Assembly (NCBI RefSeq): GCF_949628265.1
Contig: NC_088786.1
Coordinates: 18,290,001-18,354,000, forward strand
DNA length: 64,000 nt
DNA from: Cloeon dipterum
Taxonomy: Eukaryota; Arthropoda; Insecta; Ephemeroptera; Baetidae
Direction of reading: 5' to 3'
Position 1 is the first letter of the stretch. Every line of letters starts with the position of its first letter. The translations under genes and the position numbers were made by a program. Shown here piece by piece: positions 1 through 10,677 of this stretch. The notes below the pieces were generated by a model. That model was given only the letters and a program-made list of their open reading frames with translations, was not told the DNA's origin and ran no database searches.

Positions 1-2660
1 TCGCGAGCTATGTGCACGAAATGTCCTCAGACAGCGAAAACGACGGCCTTGACCCAGAACCGGCCCCCTCCGCTTCCATTGCTGCTGCCAGAGCCCGCGC
101 TACCGCCGCCATTGAGTCGCCACTCACCGAGAGATACAGACGGTACCGACCTTTGAGGTAAAGTGCCGTACTGTGTTGGTAGTAAATATTAGGGTTTAAC
201 AAATGGGCAGACATTCAACAAAAATACTGTCCACTGATTAATCCGTAAAAACTTGCCTTTCATTTGTGCTTGATACTTTTAAAAGCTGGATAACCCACAA
301 TGGTAGTTTCAAGACATAGCCTCCAACAAAACCGTAGGGAACCCTTTCAATTGTGGTTTAGCATCCCGTTTTCTACGCCAGTCCGTTATTATTTGAATCA
401 AAGACCTCCGTGGGAGAGGCGGAAAGACTTTTGAAGGGTAAAAAGTGAGAAATGGCACCATTTCTGACTCACACTGTCACACCGTGTCAAGACCTTCCTC
501 TGGAGAGCAAAGCCGAAATGAGCACAGGCTAAAAGTCCTTGTTTTAACGCACAAACTTGCAATAACATTCGCCTTGCTCTCCATTTATTTTTTTAATTGT
601 CTGAAACGTTGAATCCTAAGAGTGCTCTTGCGAGAAGGCAAACCAGCTGGCTGTACAGTACTAGAGCGTATGACATAATTTTTCCCCTCAATTAATTTAC
701 TGTAAGATGCTCACACTGATTTTAAAATCTTCATAGAGTAGTCATAATAATATGTTGTATGTACATGTTATTTATTTTCAATGTTAAATTGGTTGAATTA
801 TTTTCTTTGCCATAAATAAAGTAGCTCCAATTGGATTAAATATTATAACTATGGTGAATCCTGTTCACAAATTTAATGCGATACTATTTTTCTACCTCTA
901 AAAACATTGTTATACTTTAAGGCCGAGGAAATTAAATGCATAACATCTGTTATAATTTCAGGGTTGGCCGATGGAACACAAACTTTGTCGCGCAGGGCAA
1001 CTTCGCAGTTCACTCCCCGAGCGAAATGGCCACTGAGGGAAATCGCGCGCCGACAATTGGGGAAAGAGGTAAAATCGTTTAAATTCCCACTGTGCATGAT
1101 TGCAATATTCCAACTACCCATTATATGGTTGTTTATTCTCACTCTCAGCTCTTTCAGGTTACATATTTGCGAACATCCACGTGAATCACAGAATCCAGTG
1201 TTGGACTTTTAGTGCGCAGAATTTCCCTCCTGACATCACAGACTCGTCAAAGAACATTGTGGTCCCTAAGTGTAAAATAAACAATGACTCCAGTGTCAGC
1301 ATCTCATCATGCAACCAAATGCTGGCCGCAATTATACCAGAGTTCCAAACGCATGACGTGAAAATCAGTAAGTTTGTTTGTTCCATTAAAAATAACTTAG
1401 ATAAATGGTTCATTAATAATTTTGATTTAAAGAAAATTGTTTTGAAAGAGAAATTTTTAATAATCTTATTCTAATATATAAAACTTCAAAGGTCTTAATT
1501 AAGTAAACCTAGAAAAATAATTTACTCCTTATAAAACATAAATTTATAGCTAGAAACCTCCTTCTGGCTTTAATTTGGTGAATTTTGATTAACTTAAATG
1601 TTAAAACTCCCGCAACATTCCCCTTTCAAAATATGCGTTTCAGATTATTTTGAACCATTTTCTGGATTTTTTTAAGACATTATTACACAGCAGCCCGTTG
1701 ACTTGCATTGTTCTTAGGAGTGTCAAAGCAATTGGAGATATTTGAGCGTCTCTTTGACTGCCTAACGTCAGAGATGGCAAAAGGTGGTTAATTAAATGAC
1801 GCAAAATGCTCAAACAGCTTAATGGTTTGGGACGTTGGGAGGCGCCGACTTGTCACTTGCTGGTTTCCGCCTCTTTCCAGCAGCTTTAGGGACAAATTTC
1901 TGTCATATCAATTAAAGAACTGGGTGGGAGAGGCAAGAGGCGGAAAGATGACCAAATTTGGCCCATGCTCTTCTGCGGCCACTTGGGCCCCCATTTATCT
2001 GCTTGTTGGTGTGATTGGCTCCTGGGGAGCTCATATCTCTGAGCGCCTGTCCCCAGCAACCTTCAACAAAGGGTTAGGTTTTTTTATTTTTGCGTAAATT
2101 ATTGAGCGATTTTTGCTACGCTCAAATTTGTTTTTTATTGTGAGAAGTTACTGGGAAAGGCGCTACCAGCTGCTACACCGATATAGCCCACGGGATGTGC
2201 TGAGCAGAGGTTAAAAATAAAGAAGAAAAAACAGTCAAGCTATCAAAAAACTTTTTTTACTTTGAACTAAATCCCATCCTTTCCTTCTTTGCCTTCAGAT
2301 GTTTACAGCATGGCGAAAGACACACTTGGACTTCTCCTCTTCACGCATTCATTGGTCAGAAATGTGGTTTCTGTCAGCTTCTCGCCCAGTGCTCAGTTCC
2401 TCTTGGTTGGCTTTGCAGCCAACCGGCTGCTTGCTTTTCGAAGAGATGAATACCCAATGGCGCAGATTTTCGAAGTGTGCCATCCTGAAAAGTCATTCAA
2501 ATCCGGCAAGACGCAGGGTTTGGAGTTTAGGCGTTCGGTGATGCAGAAAAGTGACGTCACTTGCACCTACAAAGGAATCAATTGCATGCGGTGGACACCT
2601 ATCTCCGGCCAGGGCATGATGTACGGCACCAACACTGGCGAACTGAGAATCATGTATTGA
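1..2660 (+). CDS. AMBRA1: AMBRA1, C-terminal part (5' end outside window)
   Basis: AMBRA1 is a WD40 protein that links Beclin-1/VPS34 autophagy complexes and acts as a substrate receptor for CUL4-DDB1. I place four exons at 3-157, 962-1068, 1158-1367 and 2299-2660, with GT-AG introns and compatible phases, giving the last 277 residues. Exon 1 is an Asp/Glu/Ala/Pro-rich linker. Exons 3 and 4 hold C-terminal WD-type blades: NHRIQCWTFS, then KNIVVPKCKINNDSSVSIS, NVVSVSFSPSAQFLLVGFA, and near the end MMYGTNTGELRIMY before TGA. This order (CWDF, VVSKCKI, VISVSFSP, YGTNKGDL) is the one I know from AMBRA1 C-termini. The N-terminal WD repeats lie upstream of the window. Intron 3 carries a dispersed repeat (about 1,705-2,035). 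The identification is from memory of the family; the splice structure is read from the sequence. Confidence 0.82.
1705..2035 (+). repeat. Dispersed repeat R1, copy in AMBRA1 intron 3
   Basis: This roughly 330-bp stretch matches, in opposite orientation, the segment at about 17,345-17,684. Shared landmarks in order are AGGAGTGTCAAAGCAA, GGAGATATTTGAGC, GTCAGAGATGGCAAAAGGTG, CTGGTTTCCGC, CTTTAGGGACAAATTTCTG and TGCGGCCACT. It has no ORF worth calling and no obvious terminal inverted repeats. A short related scrap may occur at 390-440 (AGACCTCCGTGGGAGAGGCG). It is probably a non-autonomous element or SINE-like repeat; the class is unknown. Confidence 0.7.
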
Positions 2661-3600
2661 TCTCCCAGTGTTTCCCTGACGAATTGTGATCTCCGTCTTT
2701 TAAGTTAAATCATCACTTGTCAAAAATGAATCTTTGGTTTGTTTTGTTTTCAGCATTACCATGCGCGTTTTGTACTGAACTTTCTAGTTGTATACGATCC
2801 ACGATTTTATTTTAGTTTTTTGTACGAGATCATACAAGTGCCTTCAGAAGATAATTATGTGAAATTTGGTGTCATTGTCAGATCCTTGAACATATTATGA
2901 TCCACTTAAAACTTCTTTTAAGTTTATAGTGGCGGTATGGTAATTGTGAGAACCTAAGCATGAGCATGTTTCAAAATTACTGAAGAGATTTACTATTTTT
3001 CACTCTACCCTAAGTGAAATTATGTTTTTTATGGCAAAAAAAATAAACTAACATCAACCAATCAATAACCATATATATATATAAATATATATATTTCATT
3101 GAACCTGCCTCAAAGTGCTGGTGTAAACTTGAATTTACTTTGAAGAGATTTTTATTAAGTTTCATACGAGGGCAACTATATGAGCCCCATACATAAACTG
3201 AATTGAATAAATCATGCTAGCTATATTTCCATTGCTCTACAAAATTACATTATATTGTCTTTTATTATTTATTTTTATAAGAGAGATAGATAATGATTTG
3301 GTCTTTGCAAATATAAAGTGTATATTGAATGGAGAATAAAATAATAAATAAATATTGAAATAAAATTTCCATGGAGAAAATTTATTGTATTTACAGAGTC
3401 GAGAGAGAAAATGAGAAGCGTAAAGAATAAAGCATTTTTAGTGTTTTGCTGTTTAAATTAATATTTAACTTGCTATATGGCCTTTTCATAGTATGAAACA
3501 TAGATTCGGGTGTTGCAAAAATCGTTCATCAAATGACAAAAAAATACATAGCCCTTTGTCGAAAAATACTGACAATGAGAATAAGCGCTGCCGCAGTTAA
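2661..3600. other. AMBRA1 3' UTR and AT-rich intergenic spacer
   Basis: The AMBRA1 stop codon is followed by AT-rich DNA. A canonical AATAAA lies at 3042-3047 on the + strand and is a likely polyadenylation signal, which would make the 3' UTR about 400 nt. A short AT dinucleotide tract sits at about 3072-3093. Further AATAAA-like strings follow at about 3,335-3,430. I see no coding signal here. Confidence 0.55.
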
Positions 3601-3636
3601 GTTATGGCGCTAGTGAAGTTAGCAGCACTGTAGCCA

Positions 3637-3652
3637 CGATTGGAACCAATCG
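3637..3652. promoter_or_regulatory. Palindromic double CCAAT box upstream of the coiled-coil gene
   Basis: CGATTGGAACCAATCG is a perfect inverted repeat around a central AA and contains one CCAAT on each strand. It lies about 110 bp upstream of the splice donor of the inferred 5' UTR exon (ending 3765), followed by a GC-rich stretch (CCCGGCGCCGGCGGG). CCAAT pairs are typical NF-Y binding sites in promoters. The role here is inferred from position only. Confidence 0.45.
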
Positions 3653-4148
3653 GAATAGAAGCTCCCGGCGCCGGCGGGTGGGACACGCCTTTTTTCTCTA
3701 ACAGGCAGACAGGCACACTAACAACAAAAGCAAAACAAACTTAACGCCAAAATTCAAAACTGCAGGTATGTTTATAAAACCGTAAAAAACTGGTTCATTT
3801 TATTTTTAATATTTGACACGTACATATCCTTCTTCAATCTCGTGTTTATACGTTATATTATGTATGCATGTATAAGGAAAGTAAAGATTTGGAATCGACA
3901 CCTCCTGCTGATGCGCTGACTGATTTATTGTTGGAGTATATTTTTTAATTCCAAGATATTTTGGTAAAATTAATCCAAATCCAACAGAGGCAACTCAACA
4001 ATTAGGGTAACAGATTGAATCCTAATCTCCAGTATCTTTATTACATACATACATATTATACACTTAAATTAAATTTATTTTCCTGGTCTCTTTGCATCAG
4101 TTTGAAAAAATGGTTTTGTTTCAGTCAAGCTGCTTTTTTTAAATCGTG

Positions 4149-5649
4149 ATGGCAAGCAGAAGTAGGCCTAGGTCCAGCAGCAAAAACAGAATCTCCTTCC
4201 CGATTTCTGTGAAAAATGGTCATGATGGAGAGTACGTCCCTAAAGTTGAGGGCGTCGTGTCTTTCAACAAAGCGAAGGAAAATGACGACAACATTGACAT
4301 GACGCTGCGCCTGTTGCTGAAAAACAAAAAGGAACAACGCGGTCACAGCGTCCCTCGGCAAAACCCAGCTGAGAAGAGGATCGAGAACGACCTTCGCCCT
4401 ACCAAACTCACCAGTGACAAGAGGCACAGGAAAGAGGAAAAGGTTCAGCGCAGCTCTCGTAGGACTTGGGGTGACATCTTGAGTGAACCAATAAGCCAGC
4501 CTTCTTCGTACGCCATGAGATTATCCCCGGAGAGGGATGTACCTGACAATGAGAAGCAAAATTTGGATAGTCACAGACGACGAAAATACTCTGAATCCAA
4601 TGGAGACAGATTTTCCGAAGCTGATAATGTGCCCTCTCTGAAAGCCCTGAATCCGGTTAGAACGCTACAATTCTTGATTGGAGAACTTCAAAGCATTGTC
4701 AAGCCAAAGGGTAAATTCAACAACTTAATAAAACTTGGCCTTAATTAAATTTTCAAAGGAGACCGAGAGCAAGCTGTGTTCAAAATGATAGAAGATGTGG
4801 TCGACCGTCTTCCTGAAGAAAAGTTAACCCCTGATGTGGAAAAACGTCTGCCCAATAATGAGTCTGACAGGAAATCTTCCAAAGACCAGATTAGTAGGAC
4901 AGCCTACGAAATCCTGAGGAAGGAGCGGGACAGCCTGCATAGGTGGGTATTCATTGATTTTGTATGAGTTGTTTTGATTATTTTGCTCTCCAGAAAACTT
5001 GATGAGAAGAGCAAATCTCATTTGTCTCTTGAGCGGAAACTTGCAGCAACAGAGGCCAAGGTTGTTCGCCTCAAGGCTGAAAGGGAAGAACTGAAAGAGA
5101 ACTATGAAAGCCTCATTAGCAAGCAAAAAGATTTGATCGCTACGCTGCCCACACTCAACAACCAAAACCATCATAAAAACATGGAAAGCCACTTGGAAAG
5201 TGAACTGAATAAGGCACACATGTACATCACAGCCTTGGAGAGAGTCAACCGGAAAATTCAGGAAAAATACAAGAGCAAGCTAGGGTATACAATTTAACAT
5301 CCAATTTTTTATAATTTTATTATAAACTTAACTCTGCATCAGGATCATTCAAGATATTTTGAACAACGGCCTCGACTTCCAAGCCCAAGAAAATGCCCGC
5401 TTGACGGATGTAATTGGGATGTCGCCCCTGGAAGAGGACACCCTGGACAACCCTGACGATAGTGTGAAAACTTTGAGTGTCAAGTCAGTAGTTTCAAACA
5501 AAGAGGTGCGTGCCGAGGTCCTGTCAACGTCATCAGCAGGGCTAAACGCGCAGAAGTACATTGATAAAGTTATGATGAACAGTGGGCTGTTGAGACCTGA
5601 CCAAGAGCATCTCTTCCAGTCGTTTGTTTCGATTGCGGATCAAGAGTAA
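4149..5649 (+). CDS. Unrecognised coiled-coil protein, 447 aa
   Basis: Four coding exons, 4149-4710, 4759-4942, 4994-5284 and 5343-5649, join in phase into a 447-residue protein. A non-coding 5' exon probably ends at 3765 (TGCAG|GTATGT) and splices to an acceptor at 4123-4124, so the ATG at 4149 is the first in exon 2. The N-terminal 180 residues are basic, Ser/Arg/Lys-rich and look disordered. A short conserved-looking block follows (ALNPVRTLQFLIGELQSIV), then a charged coiled coil over most of exons 2 and 3 (KLDEKSKSHLSLERKLAATE and onward). The C-terminus is acidic. There is no signal peptide, membrane segment or catalytic motif. The architecture recalls centrosomal or centriolar-satellite proteins, but I do not recognise the family and assign no function. 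Introns are 48-60 bp, which supports a real compact gene. Confidence 0.72.
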
Positions 5650-6427
5650 ATCTTCACCCTCATAAATTTAAAAAACTGAACAAATTTAGAAATATGTAAA
5701 TACTTTAAGATTAGAGATATTACTGTAAGAAAATTTTCAAAACTATTTTTCAGTAAATTATTTTCAGATGATATTTAAAAATCTTTGTTTCCTTTCACCA
5801 TGGTTTTAGAATCAATAATACACAAGTATGGTTTTTGTCAGGAATTCTATGGTATTTTGTCAATAATTATTATCATTGTTGGACACTGTCACTGCGTTAG
5901 TTGAAGCATAACACTCCTGTGGTGGCCCCTTAAAACAATATGGCAGACTCACCATTTTCGCCCAACTCACACTTCTCGCTAGGATAGGGATTAACATTGA
6001 ATCTTCCCATCAGAGCGAGAAGTGTGAGTGAGCGGAAAGTGCGAGTCCCCCATATTAGCTTTAATGGTTTTAATAATATTACATTTTTCCATTTATATTT
6101 ATGCATGAGTGAATTAGAATTTTACACCACCTATAGCATCTCTGGCGCTGACCGCAGGAACCTGGTGTAGGGTAGAGAGCATGAAGCACGAAGTGAACCA
6201 CCAACCTTTGGGGTCATGTCATTTAAATGATGTTGGCAACACTGGTGGGAAAGCAAAACGAACAGCAAACCAGCATGCTGCACTGCTGCAGTAAAATCTT
6301 GTTTATGTTTGATAACAAAAACACGTGCGGCTAAATTACTTCCTGTTTCCTGTCACTGCTAAACTGTTAACAATTAATAATAAGTGTCTGCTATCAAAGA
6401 GTAATCAGCTTCTTATCATTTTCAATT
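5650..6427. other. Spacer between the coiled-coil gene and ZNHIT6
   Basis: This spacer holds the 3' end of the coiled-coil gene, a foldback element at 5930-6064 and the ZNHIT6 promoter region. Just upstream of ZNHIT6 are TTGGCAACACTGG (6232-6244) and a GC-richer stretch (6,120-6,300). I see no tRNA, snoRNA or ORF. Confidence 0.5.
5930..6064. mobile_element. TTAA-flanked foldback element (MITE-like), about 135 bp
   Basis: Two arms of about 45-50 bp (5930-5980 and 6014-6064) are imperfect reverse complements, sharing AATATGG, GACTC, TTTCG/CC, CAACTCAC/ACTCAC and ACACTTCTCGCT. They enclose a spacer of about 33 bp. Both ends carry TTAA (5930-5933 and 6061-6064), which fits a TTAA target-site duplication of the kind made by piggyBac-type transposases. 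No ORF is present, so it would be non-autonomous. The class is an inference. Confidence 0.55.
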
Positions 6428-8105
6428 ATGGAAAGCAGGTAAGATCATGCATTATCTCGTATCATATGTACAAAAAGTTATGATAAATTGAATATGTACA
6501 ATACATAATAATCCATAGAATAAAATATGTATTATAGTGAGTAATTTATTTATAATCACATTTTTTGTGAATATTGATTAATGAATTTTGCTTTAAATTC
6601 TCCTAATTTGTGTACATTGAAGATGTCAGTAATATTATCATTGTCCAAAAAGAAATATCATATGTAATGTACATACATACGCTGCAATTTGAAAAAAAAT
6701 ATATTATAAAATTTGCTTTCCCAGGCTGGGAAAGTGTGAAATTTGCACTCACACGGAGGCTAAATACACCTGTCCAGGATGTGAGGTTTCTACTTGTTCA
6801 GTTCCCTGCGTGAAAGAACACAAAAATATTTATGGTTGTGATGGAACGAGGAATACAACAGCATACGTGCCAGCGGTCAACGAATCTGTCTTCAGAAGTG
6901 GTGCGTTTTCCCTAAACTACGAGGAAACTCTTAGGATTAGACGTTTTATATTTTGGGGAAATTGTTCCAATCAGGTAGTAAAACAAAATCTCACCAAGGG
7001 AAAATTTTGGATTCCACGGAGTTTGCTTTGAGAGTCGGATGTCAAAAATCCTTAGAGTTTCCTTTTAAGCTCTTAATGTGCTGTGTCAATTATTGATATT
7101 TATTAAAATCTAGATTATGGATTCCTGGAGGAAATTGCAAACGTGGTTGATGGAAGCCACCGCTTGGGCTCTAAAATCGGTTTTGGATACATACCAGGCA
7201 ACATTTCAATGGTACGCTTTAATTTATTCAAAAAGGTTCAATTAATTTCTCCAATATTTTGTTACTTAAGATGATGAAGCACCTTCGGACAGCTGTCCAC
7301 GACAGACACATGAGGTTATGGTTCATGCCACCTGAATTTACCAAGCGCAAGATGAACCGGAGCTTCTACAACTTCAAGAGTAAGAGTATCGAGTGGACTG
7401 TGCAGACAGTATTTCATTCATTTGAAAATGATTCACATAAGGCAAGGATGGAAAGTTAAATTGCCAGTGTGTTTTAATTCAAATTGTAGGTATATGAACA
7501 CAAGGTTGTTGAGAAAATTCCACTCAAGAACTGCATTGAAGGAATATTGGCGAAAGAAGAATCAACGTCCTGGGCTCAATTTTTTGTCACGTCATTGCCC
7601 AACTGCACTGTTTTGCTCCAAGCTGAATATATCAAATGTGCAAAAAAGAGGTGCTGCAAAGTAAAATTTGTCATGTTTGGCCCTAATTTCGCTGTTTAAG
7701 ATTTTTCCTGATGGATCAAGAAAAATCACTTCAAGACAACCTCAATCATCACACGTTGGTCGAGTTTCCAGCCTTTCATGTGGTTCCTAAAGCCTTGGCC
7801 GCCAACTTTAAAACTATCACTCTAGGTAAGTGATTGCTGAGAATATTATCGTTTTAAAAACGCAATTATTTCTAGATGAAGCGATAGAAGAGATCAAAAC
7901 AAGAACAAAGCTGGAGAGGCAGAAAAAAGAAGTGAAAATGCCAGTAGATAACGAAAGCAGTGGCTCAGAATCCGCTCCAGAAGTTGAAGCAGAACCTGTC
8001 AGGAAAATAGCGCGACTTGATATTCCGGAATACAAGGATATATGCAAGATCGAATCAGACAGCGATGAAGATGTTGCGATTAGTGGAAATTTTTTCAACT
8101 TGTAA
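6428..8105 (+). CDS. ZNHIT6: Box C/D snoRNA protein 1 (ZNHIT6/BCD1), zf-HIT protein
   Basis: BCD1 is a nucleolar assembly factor for box C/D snoRNPs and works with the R2TP/HSP90 machinery. Seven coding exons are inferred: 6428-6438, 6725-6900, 7114-7211, 7271-7408, 7490-7650, 7701-7825 and 7876-8105, about 312 aa. The first exon supplies only MES plus part of an Arg codon. The zf-HIT finger is complete at residues 8-42: C8, C11, C20, C23, C28, C32, H36, C42. The family core follows: YGFLEEIANVVDGSH, LWFMPPEFTKRKMNRSFYN, IEWTVQT, VVEKIPLKNCIEGIL and the C-terminal block SLQDNLNHHTLVEFPAFHVV. The tail is acidic. The donor ending exon 4 (7408) is the least certain; it keeps phase 0 and the conserved IEW. 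A polyadenylation signal (8105-8110) overlaps the stop codon. Confidence 0.85.
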
Positions 8106-8148
8106 ATAAAAAAACACTGCATTGGTTATTTTTGACGATCTTTTTATT
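8105..8148. terminator. Face-to-face polyadenylation signals of ZNHIT6 (+) and PFDN4 (-)
   Basis: AATAAA on the + strand at 8105-8110 begins at the last base of the ZNHIT6 stop codon. AATAAA on the - strand (TTTATT, 8143-8148) lies about 220 bp beyond the PFDN4 stop. The two would cleave at nearly the same place, around 8,120-8,130, so the two convergent transcripts either just meet or overlap by a few bases. Confidence 0.55.
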
Positions 8149-8369
8149 GGAACCAATAATTATGGTTAAGAACGGAAATTAGTTCATTATTGCCTTGCTT
8201 TTTCCTGCTGCGATTGACAAACAAATTAAATAATTATGTTTTGGTTATTTCCTACACACTTTTCTCTCAACTTTGCAGATGCAAAGCCTTTCCGATTTTT
8301 TCTTGATGTGAGTGTAGTTTTGTAAACAACAAGGATAGATGGTAGCAGTGTTACCAAAAAAATCTTAAG

Positions 8370-8783
8370 TTAATCTTCCTCAGCCTCCAAATTGATGTTG
8401 TCACCAAATTTAGCATAAAGGTGTGTGCGCAAGTCGCTCATCAGGTCTTTCACGCTATCCATTTTAATTTTAATACCGTCCAAGTCCTTTTCCATTCTCT
8501 CCTTGGCTTCGGCAAGTTTGTCCTTGGTACTCTCTGGATTTTGCAGCAGGAAAATTTCACCCATGACGTAAGGAATTTCTTCGATCTCGCCCAAGAGTTC
8601 AATTTCATCAACAGCCTCGATAGCCTCCTCCAGATTCTTCTGATCATTCAATTTTGATGACAGCTCCTCCTTTAATTCATCCAGCTCGGCATTGAGTCTG
8701 GCGAATTTGTTGATTTTCTGCTGTTCCTCAAAGGTGATGTGCACCTCGCTGTCGGGTCGAACGGTCGATTTATTCGAAGCCAT
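8370..8783 (-). CDS. PFDN4: Prefoldin subunit 4
   Basis: This is a beta-type subunit of the hexameric prefoldin chaperone, which hands nascent actin and tubulin to the CCT/TRiC chaperonin in the cytosol. A single coding exon encodes 137 aa, close to the usual length of about 134. Family features are the N-terminal VHITFEEQQKINKFARLN, a first coiled-coil helix (about residues 20-55), the hairpin region LGEIEEIPYVMGEIFLLQNP, and a second coiled-coil helix ending in LRTHLYAKFGDNINLE with an acidic tail. A 61-bp 5' UTR intron is inferred at 8789-8849 (donor GCAG|GTTCG, acceptor TTTACAG), with the non-coding exon starting upstream of 8850. The gene is divergent from SEC22B and probably shares its promoter region. 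Confidence 0.93.
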   Translation of the reverse strand: MASNKSTVRPDSEVHITFEEQQKINKFARLNAELDELKEELSSKLNDQKNLEEAIEAVDEIELLGEIEEIPYVMGEIFLLQNPESTKDKLAEAKERMEKDLDGIKIKMDSVKDLMSDLRTHLYAKFGDNINLEAEED

Positions 8784-8850
8784 GACGTCTGTAAAAGAAA
8801 TTCCCCCACTGGAATAAAAATCCTACAAATTTCTGTTTAATTTTCGAACC

Positions 8851-9327
8851 TGCTACACAACGTGAGATTTTTTATTCAGATTGAAACCTGCTGGCTGCTG
8901 CTACACGCTACACTGCAGTTCTGTTTTGCCACACCCATCAGTGTTTATGAATACAAATTTCGACATACCTACTAGATGGCGTTGTTTACTAGCACATCAA
9001 AGCCACATCATACTTGTGTTGCCAACAGATTAATTAAATTTGACTCAAGGAACACCAGAATTCTGATAATTTACACTTATTTCACTACCTCTAAACCCTA
9101 AAAATACAATTTCAAATTGGTTTATAATTTTTAGACACTTATTTTTAATTTTTTCTAAAAGAAGAGCGTTTAGCATTATTTATGTTACGTTGCATAGCGT
9201 GGCAGGCTGTTGGTGAAAAATAAGGGACGGACGACAGACCAGCCAGACAAGTTTCGACAAGTCGAAGTCCGTTCTTCTGCAATCCGCAAGCTTGAAGTCG
9301 AATTTATTGTGACGGTACGATTTTAAA
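8851..9327. promoter_or_regulatory. Bidirectional promoter region PFDN4 / SEC22B
   Basis: Less than 500 bp separate the PFDN4 5' UTR splice donor (-) from the SEC22B start codon (+). The interval contains GATGGCG at about 8,977 and TGTGTTGCCAACAG at 9015-9028. The latter is a reverse complement of the GGCAACA element also found upstream of ZNHIT6 (6232). No TATA box is apparent at a sensible position. The shared promoter is inferred from head-to-head spacing. Confidence 0.5.
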
Positions 9328-10259
9328 ATGATCCTCCTGACGATGATTGCAAGGGTAGTCGACGGACTACCCTTGGCGGCTACCATGCAGGATGACGAAC
9401 AGGTTATTATCGTTTCCACGCACGAGTTGCCAAGATTTTCTAAACCGTGGCCGTGCCGCTCAGTTTGGTTGCTTTCTACATTTTTGTTAGATTGAATTCG
9501 ATTTGCATCACTCTATGAAATTTATTTTTCAGGCAGGAAGAAATATCCTGGAGTACCAGAACCAAGCTAAACTCCTTTTTAGAAAGTTGAACCACCAGAG
9601 TCCTCCGAGATGCACCATTGAGACTGGTCCTTACTTATTTCAGTAAGACTTTTAAGACAAATCACACTGAGCTTATTATATTTTTTGTTTTCAGCTATTT
9701 AATAGAAAATGACGTGTGTCTGTTGGTCTTGTGCGACAAAAGCTTTTCAAAGCGCCTTGCTTACTCATATCTTGAAGACCTGTCCCAAGAATTCAGCTCT
9801 CAGTATGGACGCAGGGTTAACTCGGTCGCTCGACCGTATAGTTTCATCGAGTTTGGTAAAATATTATTTAAATACTCACATCCCTGAATTTACTATCACA
9901 TTTCTCATATAGACACATATATCCAGAAAGCGAAAAAGTCTTTCATGGACTCCAGGTCGAGAAGAAATCTGACTGCCCTAAACACGGAACTGCAAGATGT
10001 GCAGCGAATAATGGTCCAGAATATAGATGATGTGCTGCAAAGAGGAACCATGCTCTCAGGTAAAAATTCTACAATTGATTGACACGCGTATTAATTTGGC
10101 CTTTTCACAGAACTCGACTCGAAGGCCCAGAATTTGTCGATGATGTCGCAGCAGTACAAGAAGGACGCGGCCTACTTGAACTCAAAATCCTTTTATGTCA
10201 AGGCGGCAGCTGGAGCTATTGTGATTTTCGTCTTCATCCTCTACTTCTGGATCCTGTGA
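9328..10259 (+). CDS. SEC22B: Vesicle-trafficking protein SEC22b (R-SNARE)
   Basis: SEC22b is an ER-Golgi R-SNARE with an N-terminal longin domain. Five exons, 9328-9402, 9533-9642, 9695-9855, 9913-10059 and 10111-10259, give 213 aa against about 215 in vertebrates. The protein opens [20 protein letters not shown], typical of the longin fold. It continues through [20 protein letters not shown] and [14 protein letters not shown], then the SNARE helix (about 133-190: [20 protein letters not shown]) with the zero-layer Arg at residue 159. A C-terminal membrane anchor spans about 194-213 ([18 protein letters not shown]). Short introns keep phase throughout. Polyadenylation signals AATAAA lie at 10479-10484 and 10504-10509. 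It is convergent with SIVA. Confidence 0.95.
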
Positions 10260-10677
10260 TTGGGCCATTTATATTCAAAACTATAGTTAAAATATATCTG
10301 CTGGTCTGATTCTGTTACACATACGAATTATTTGAATTCGGTTAGACTTAAGTTTGTGTGTAGCAGAACACATGTTAGCCCCCCAATTTTCACTGTTTCT
10401 CGTTTGTTGATTCATTTAATTTAAAGTGTGCTCATTCCGCGTCCCTGGATAATGTGTATGTATGGTTCAATTGTTAAGAATAAATACGATTATATTGTTT
10501 GTAAATAAACCAACTTTTATATTTCTAAAACTATTATTTTTCCATCTCGTCAGAACCCTACAAATTAAATTACATATATATACTATTGGGGCTCCAAGCT
10601 TTTTGACAAGAGATTTTTAAATGCGATATCACATTAAACTCATAATGATCATCCTGTTGGCTCCCTTACAGAATTGT

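Noticed and set aside
6810..7031. 73-codon frame after the zf-HIT exon of ZNHIT6
   Set aside because: It continues past the donor at 6900 (AGTG|GTGCGT). The family alignment resumes only at 7,114 (DYGFLEEI), so the interval is an intron.
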